From Linanthus parryae (lineage: Eukaryota; Streptophyta; Magnoliopsida; Ericales; Polemoniaceae), in assembly GCA_023055425.1 (NCBI GenBank), contig JALGPY010000014.1:12980501-13044500 (forward strand): a DNA stretch of 64,000 bases, given 5' to 3'. The position numbers and the translations under genes are program-made. Shown here piece by piece: positions 58,533-64,000 of this stretch. The notes beneath the pieces were generated by a model. The model worked only from the letters and a program-made list of their open reading frames with translations. It was not told where the DNA came from and made no database searches. The first letter of the stretch is position 1, and every line of letters starts with the position of its first letter.

Positions 58533-60461
58533 GTGTTCCTAAGTCCGTCCGAAGAAAAGAAAAGGCCTGTTTTTCTGAGCGCGGACCTCAAAGGCAAAGA
58601 GGAAGCAAAATTGCTGCAACTGCTAACAGAATACAAGGATGTGTTTGCCTTGGAGTATGATGAAATGCCCGGCCTTGACACGGGTGTACAGATTGGATGT
58701 TGTCCCTGGATCCAAACCAGTAAAGCAAAGTGCGAGAAGCTTCAGACCAGAGATCAACGTGAAGATCAAGGAAGAAATAGTCAAGCTGCTGAATGCCAAA
58801 TTCATCGAACCCAATCATCATCCTACCTGGTTGGCCAACATTGTTCCAGTGGTCAAGAATAATGGGCGGCTTCGCATCTGCGTGGATTTCAGAGATCTTA
58901 ATCGTTTCTGCCCAAAAGATGACTTCCCGCTGCCAAATATCGACTTGCTCATTAACTCTACCGCAGGACATCGGATGTTTAGTTTCATGGATGGGTTCAG
59001 CGGATATAATCAAATCAAGATGGACCCTGAGGATGCGAGAAAATTGCGTTCATCACGCCGGTAGGGGTTATTAACTACACAGTTATGCCTTTCGGATTGA
59101 AGAATGCGGGCACAACCTATCAGCGTGCTATGATGACTCTCTTCCATGATATGATGCATCAGGAAGTGGAATTTTATGTTGATGATTTTGTCATCAAATC
59201 AAGAGAGGAAGCAAATCATCTGGGAGACCTGCCGAAAGTGTTTGAAAGGTGCAAAAGCTTTCAACTAAAGATGAACCCGATGAAATACGCCTTTGGAGTA
59301 ACGTCTGGGAAGTTCTTGCGGTGTGTGATCCACCGCCATGGGATTGACCCTGACCTTGAAAATATCTCAACTATCACCAGCATGACGGCACCCCACAATC
59401 AGAGCACTTTGAAAACATTCTTGGGAAAGCTGTCTTATCTGCGAAGATTTGTGCCAGCAATTGAAGAACAGACTTTTTGTTTCGGCGATCTCCTCAAGAA
59501 TAATGTTGTGTATAACTGGACGGAGGAGCATCAAGCCGCATTCGGGAAGTTGAAATACTTATTGACATCACCCCGAGTAATGATTGCACCTCAACTGGGG
59601 TCTCCACTCTTGCTGTATCTGACATGAACCAGGAAATCCATAAGAGCACTGCTAGCTCAAGAGCATGAGGGGCAGGAAAGGCCGATCTATTACATCTCTC
59701 GCGTGGTACAGCCGGCTGAGTCCAGGTACACTGATATAGAGCTTCACTGCCTTGCTTTATTTTTCGTAATAGGAAAGTTAAAGTATTATTTCGCTTCCCA
59801 TAAAGTTGTGGTAATGACAAAGAGCGACCCCATCCGGTATCTCTTGAGTCATTCCTCTCCCTGTGGAAGTCTAGCAAAATGGTACATGACTATCTCGCAG
59901 TACGACATCACGTGTGCTCGTACAAAAGCAATTAAGTCTCAGGCAGTGGCAGACTTGTTAGCACAGTTTCCAGACAACAATTATGAGCCAATGATAGAGA
60001 AGGAGCTAGAAGGCCCTGAGATCTATGCAATCAAGTCACCATATTGGAAGCTGCATTTCGATGGGTCATCGACAATGAAAGGAGGAGGAATTGGTATCGT
60101 ATTGACTAATCCAGATGGGGAAGTCGTCCAAATGTCAACGAAGTTGGATTTCCCAGTCACCAACAATGAGGCGGAGTACGAGGCTCCGATTGCAGGACTC
60201 CTCGCGACCAAAGCATTGGAAGTAAACAATTTGATGGTCATGGGGGATTCAAACCTCATCGTTAAACAGGCTTCAGGAGAGTATGGCTTGAAGGAAATCA
60301 ATTCGCTGCCTTATAGGAATATGGTCCATAAACTTGTGCAGCAATTCCATGATGTTAAGTATGAGCACACTCCCAGAGCTGATAACCGGCATGCAGATGC
60401 TTTTGGCCACCTTGGTATCCAAATTCAGTGCGGACAAGTGCCCAAAAATAATTTTGATTGA
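58533..60461 (+). pseudogene. Tat RT, RNase H and second (aRNH-type) RNase H
   Basis: The pre-RT segment (LLTEYKDVFALEYDEMPGLD) is followed by RT in shifted frames: KEEIVKLLNAKFIEP, LRICVDFRDLNRFCPKDDFP, FMDGFSGYNQI, then from 59085 MPFGLKNAGTTYQRAM and an intact FYVDDFVIKS box near 59180. Thumb and RNase H follow (SYLRRFVPA; RYTDIELHCLALFF), with a stop at about 59627. A second RNase H lies about 60045-60425 (LHFDGSSTMKGGGIGIVL, NNEAEYEAPIAGLL, GDSNLIVKQ, RADNRHADAF). Dual RNase H is diagnostic of Tat. Frameshifts near 58690 and 59065 break the polyprotein. Confidence 0.88.
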
Positions 60462-60600
60462 AGTTAGAACTACTCCAGCTCTGGCATAAGAGGTATGCGA
60501 ATAGGATCCCACAGAAGCTGAAGGTTGGAGGAAGCCAATACTGCACGCGATTGCTGAAGGAACAAGCAAGGAGAATTGGGCATTCACAAAAGGGTAATGT

Positions 60601-62092
60601 GTGCACGACAACTCCCTTTACTTTAAGGGACCAGGAAGAGTACTCATGCGATGTGTCTCGCAACAGGATGGGCAGGCATTATTAGATAAAATCCACCAAC
60701 ACTCTTGTGGAGAAAATGAAGTGTCTGTGTGCAGAAAAGCTCAAAGATATGGGATTCATTTGCCAGGAATGTCAACGTATGCCGCAATCAGTCAAGGAAA
60801 CTGTGAGAATTGCACATTGGTCAAGGATTCTTTGGAGATTGCTGCGATCGATGATGATACAGATTAGAGGAAGCCGCTGTTTGACTACTTGAAGGAAGGA
60901 GTTGAACCAACCCACAGAAAAGAAGCCGAAAAGCTTAAAAGAAAGGCAACCCGATATGTTGTAAAGGAAAACATACTCTGGCGAAGAGGTCACGAAGGGA
61001 ATCTGCTCAGATGCCTGGATAGCTAAGAAGCACAAGAGGTGATGGATTTGTCCCATCAAGTGGGACAACAAGGAGGCGCGAAGCTATGCAGACAGCTCCT
61101 CATCGTTGATTACTTCTGGCCTACAATGGAAGCGGACTGTCGCACCAAGGTCAAAAGGTGTCAAGAATTTCAGTTCAAAGGTAACCTTGTACACACTCCC
61201 GCTGTAGACTTGCATGCATTGGGAACACCTTGGCCGTTTCATACGTGGGCCTTGGATTTCATTGGCCCAATTTGACCAGCCTCGCATGGGAATCTCTTCA
61301 TCTAACTGCAACTGAGCAATTCACCAAGTGGGTGGAAGCGGTGCCACTCAAGACAGCAAACGCGCTCGCAGTTGTTAACTTCGTCCAGGAGAACATCGTA
61401 TACCGATTTGGGATTCCCAAAACCATTCTCTCTGATAACGGCACTCCTTTTGTCAATAGACAGGTGGATGCGAAGCTCGCAGAGTACAACATAAGGAAGA
61501 TATGTTCCACACCTTATTATCCAAAGGGGAACGGGCAAGCAGAAGAAACAAATAAGACATTGCTGAGGATAATGAGTAAAATGGTCGCAGATGATCACAA
61601 GAACTGGGAAAATTCCCCAAGTCTGGATCTATGGGCATATCGCACTTCGCCAAGGGCTCCCACAGGAGTTTCCCCTTTCCTTCTATGTTATGGGGCTGAA
61701 GCTGTGGTCCCGACCGAAATTAAAGTTAACTCTGCAAGGCTAGCCTTTCATGCCTTGTACGAAAATCAGCGTGATCATGATCTTATTCTGCTGGAAGGAA
61801 GGCGTGAAGAAGCCAAAAGAGCCAACACAAGGTACAAGGAAAGAATCGCTCGCGCATACAATAAAACCTTCCAGCACCGAGACTTCGCGGTTGGAGACTT
61901 GGTCTTACGCGCTTCATATCACTGTATGCGGGAAGCAGCCCATCCTAAGTTCGCGTCTAATTGGGAAGGACCATTTGAAGTCAAAGAGGTTTTTATAGTG
62001 GTTACTGCACCATCGAGAGGCTTCATGGAACTGCAACGACTCCAAGCCCGATCAACATGCGATGGATTAAAAAGTATTATCCCTAGCTCATC
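60601..62092 (+). pseudogene. Tat integrase
   Basis: An N-terminal zinc-binding region is recognisable but damaged (HQVGQQGGAKLC, YFWPTMEADCRTKVKRCQEF, near 61050-61165). The core starts with FHTWALDFIGPI, followed by a stop at 61275 and a shift. From 61300 it reads EQFTKWVEAVPLK, ILSDNGTPFVN (second Asp) and YYPKGNGQAEETNKTLLR (catalytic Glu). The C-terminal motif NWEGPFEVKEV follows near 61960. Integrase would insert the cDNA into the genome; this copy is broken. Confidence 0.86.
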
Positions 62093-62181
62093 TCTTTACT
62101 TTCAATTCCAAAGTTCTGTTGCTTTTGGTTCAAAAAGTTCTGTTACTTTAAAAAAAAGCTCTCATGTATTTGCATTGCTTC

Positions 62182-62262
62182 CTCCCATATGAGGAATTTG
62201 TTCTCATGCTCCTCCCATATGAGGATGCCTTAATAATAGTAACTCTCCCATATGAGAGAACT
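62182..62262. repeat. Three CTCCCATATGAGAG-like palindromes
   Basis: CCTCCCATATGAGGA occurs twice and CTCTCCCATATGAGAG once within 80 bp, just after the integrase region. Each can fold into a hairpin. Confidence 0.7.
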
Positions 62263-62327
62263 TTATTAAGTTATTGTCTTATTGCCTCATTTATTTATTT
62301 GATCATATTACTTGCATTTTCCAATTC

Positions 62328-62588
62328 ATCCAAAGCCTATCTGCCTAGATAGCAGCAATAACAAAATTGATCCTATGCGATCCAAAGCCTATCTGCCTAG
62401 ATAGAAGCAATAACAAAAATGTTCTTATGCGATCCAAAGCCTATCTGCCTAGATATCAGCTAAAACAAAATACGATCCTATGTGATCCAAAGCCAATCTG
62501 CCTAGATAGCAGCAATAATAAAAATGATCCTATGCGATCTAAAGCCTATCTGCCCAGATAGCAACACATTCAAAGTTTATCTGGCTAA
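62328..62588 (+). repeat. 52-bp tandem repeat, five units, in the Tat 3' untranslated region
   Basis: Units start near 62328, 62380, 62432, 62485 and 62537, each containing CCAAAGCCTATCTGCCTAGA with an internal CTATCT...AGATAG stem. The last unit is degraded. Tandem arrays at this location are characteristic of Tat elements. Confidence 0.88.
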
Positions 62589-62888
62589 ACTGCAGCAGAA
62601 ATGCAAAGCTTGTTTCATCATATAGCAAGTTCATACGCGAAGTTACAATCTATTGTAGCAGACAAAACAGCTAATGAAAAAGCATACTTTCATAACAGTC
62701 AAATGTGGCTTACAATTTATCTGTCTAGATAGCAGCCTAAAAGCAAAGCTTACAATGAGGAAAAGTTTCCAATCAAAAGTATAAAGCTACGAATACTAAA
62801 TCTACGAAACGTGAAGCTGTCGTCGACGTTCTCGACCAGAACATGGCTCTTGTTTGTACCCTTGCCATGGCGAGATGCCAGATGAACT
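62589..62888. other. Tat 3' untranslated sequence
   Basis: Follows the tandem repeats. Degraded GCCTATCTG-like pieces persist to about 62740. No gene seen. Confidence 0.5.
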
Positions 62889-63233
62889 TCATGCCATGAA
62901 GGCTGCTGATGTGAAGAAAAAATGGGAGAACCGCTTATGGGGTAGGAAGCTGATTGTGTGCAAGGGATAAACACAATCACTTGTTACACCTTGACTGAAA
63001 CAATGGTGGCAAATAGTTCTCTGCCGGAGAACCGACAAGGATGCACACCGCTCATCACTTGGTGGTAGTAGAACCGGTACAAAGTCGTGCCTCGCCGGAA
63101 AATCACCGGAGACAGTCCCTGCAAACATTATGAAGAAGAAAGAATCTTTGTCCCTACAGAAAATCCTACACAACTGATTTTCAAAAAGATCGGGTGAATC
63201 AGAGGCCTTTTTGGAGAATTTCTGGGGAGCCAT
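62889..63233 (-). CDS. Antisense reading frame in the Tat 3' region, unknown function
   Basis: A 114-codon frame on the minus strand starting MAPQKFSKKA (ATG at 63233). The open frame extends back to an ATG at 63341, but a TATATAA box at 63381-63375 would place transcription start close to 63345, which favours the inner ATG. The protein is basic at the N-terminus with a cysteine/histidine-containing C-terminal half (CHHCFSQGVTSDC). I do not recognise a domain. Antisense frames downstream of integrase are known from several Tat elements. Low codon evidence, so it may be chance. Confidence 0.35.
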   Translation of the reverse strand: MAPQKFSKKASDSPDLFENQLCRIFCRDKDSFFFIMFAGTVSGDFPARHDFVPVLLPPSDERCASLSVLRQRTICHHCFSQGVTSDCVYPLHTISFLPHKRFSHFFFTSAAFMA

Positions 63234-63374
63234 TTCTATAGAACAACACACAAACTCAAATTTGGAAGCCCAGACCTGATATGAATCAACAAAGGTCAAG
63301 GAGCAATACAAACATTCGTGAGGACTCACCGGAAACAACATTTTGATGAAGAACCAAATAGAAACAAAGAAGGC

Positions 63375-63381
63375 TTATATA
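63375..63381 (-). promoter_or_regulatory. Possible antisense TATA box
   Basis: TATATAA on the minus strand, ~35 bp upstream of the first ATG of the antisense frame. Two copies of AGCACGCCTTATTTAATG (63485 and 63541 on the plus strand) lie further upstream. Confidence 0.35.
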
Positions 63382-63711
63382 GAACTCAAAGTAAACTCTT
63401 CAGTTTCCTTGATGAGTCAGCAACGCCTATTAAGAATTAATAATCAAGAATCAATGACCCTATTAAGGGTGATGACGATACAGTAGCACGCCTTATTTAA
63501 TGACCCTAGGTCATGATGAAGGCTGGGCCCACTTGGTGAGAAGCACGCCTTATTTAATGCATGGATGACGCAATAATCCAGGTAATTACGACAAAACATG
63601 ATGTAATAATACTTATAGTATTGAAATGTGAAAGGCAGATCATTTGGAAAACAAAAGCCAACACGGAGTTCAAGTGTTTGAAAGAAAATAGCATTACAAC
63701 ACATGCGGCTC
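63382..63711. other. Region between the two antisense frames
   Basis: Contains the 18-bp direct repeat AGCACGCCTTATTTAATG at 63485 and 63541. No coding sequence recognised. It may hold an antisense promoter. Confidence 0.45.
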
Positions 63712-64000
63712 TCAAAACAAATCCTTGTCTAAAGGGTCTTCTGGCGATAACAGGAGCGAAGCTTTCTCTGCTTTGTTAACTTCTTGCTTCAGTTTTTCAT
63801 AGCTAGCCTTCATCGCCTGGAAAAGCTTGGCAGCCTCTTCAGCCTTCTTCTTTTGCTCCTCCACCCTCCTCTTCTCAATGGCGAGGTTGCGGTGCCCATA
63901 CTTCAACATAACATAGTTGAGAATTTGAGTGACCCTATTAAAGAGAAAACCAAAGTCCAACCTGCCATGGGCGTTAGTCTGAAGACTTTTGCACGTCTCG
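63712..64000 (-). CDS. Antisense partial reading frame with a coiled coil, runs off the window
   Basis: On the minus strand the frame is open from the window edge to a stop at 63712, 95 residues or so. It contains a Lys/Glu/Ala-rich helix (IEKRRVEEQKKKAEEAAKLF, then MKASYEKLKQEVNKAEKA) that should form a coiled coil. The true start lies outside. It belongs to the Tat 3' region, in the same orientation as the other antisense frame. The composition and length suggest real coding sequence, possibly the C-terminus of the antisense protein known in some Tat elements. The function is unknown. Confidence 0.5.
   Translation of the reverse strand, partial: ETCKSLQTNAHGRLDFGFLFNRVTQILNYVMLKYGHRNLAIEKRRVEEQKKKAEEAAKLFQAMKASYEKLKQEVNKAEKASLLLSPEDPLDKDLF

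Larger units (their letters stand above)
36568..64000 (+). mobile_element. Tat-lineage Gypsy element, inflated by nested insertions, 3' end outside
   Basis: Parts in order: 5' LTR in two pieces (36568-36837, 50587-50659), a primer-site-like TTTGGTGAAGCCGAC, gag start (50700), gag continuation after a solo LTR, protease, RT, RNase H, a second RNase H, integrase, 3' untranslated tandem repeats and antisense frames. The extra RNase H between RNase H and integrase, plus tandem repeats after integrase, are hallmarks of the Tat (Ogre/Retand) lineage. Without the nested insertions about 8.5 kb of the element is visible. Confidence 0.85.

Overview
The window is nuclear DNA of a flowering plant, probably a eudicot; I cannot name the species. 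It is gene-poor and packed with nested retrotransposons (Copia, chromovirus and Tat-type Gypsy, L1-type LINEs, gag-only elements, a TRIM-like element) and with hAT, Stowaway and Tourist-type DNA elements. Only two host genes are recognisable, both as broken remnants with plant-type exons. I see no intact host gene, tRNA, rRNA or CRISPR array. Coordinates of repeat ends come from reading direct duplications and terminal sequences by eye.

Left part, 1-16.1 kb. A non-autonomous hAT element (37-1508, 8-bp duplication) carries a nested Stowaway MITE. A short Copia deletion derivative (3582-7360) has 125-bp LTRs that differ at one base. Two minus-strand exons of the AP-3 adaptor mu subunit gene remain near 9.7-10.05 kb, with a premature stop. 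A full-length but mutated L1-type LINE (10221-16132, minus) sits beside them.

Middle, 16.1-36.6 kb. In order: a possible untranslated exon, a 1.2-kb Stowaway-type element with unrelated cargo, a second degraded LINE (minus), AT-rich DNA with a Tourist-type MITE, and a chromovirus (25316-30632). The chromovirus is inserted in an exon of a phytyl-ester-synthase-like acyltransferase pseudogene. A hAT-like element begins at 31248 and is split by a decayed minus-strand Copia element (31562-36533).

Right part, 36.6-64 kb. This is one Tat-lineage Gypsy element (plus strand), recognised by its second RNase H before integrase, inflated by later insertions. A tandem array of a gag-only element with giant ~3-kb LTRs (LTR-gag-LTR-gag-LTR, minus) interrupts its 5' LTR. 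A solo giant LTR interrupts its gag and itself holds a complete 1.68-kb TRIM-like element whose LTR resembles that of the Tat host. Downstream of integrase lie 52-bp tandem repeats and two antisense reading frames. The 3' LTR lies outside the window.

The coding parts belong almost wholly to mobile elements and nearly all are broken by stops or frameshifts. The biology of interest is the order of insertion, the gene-like layout of the giant LTRs, the family relation between the Tat element and its non-autonomous partner, and the disrupted host genes.
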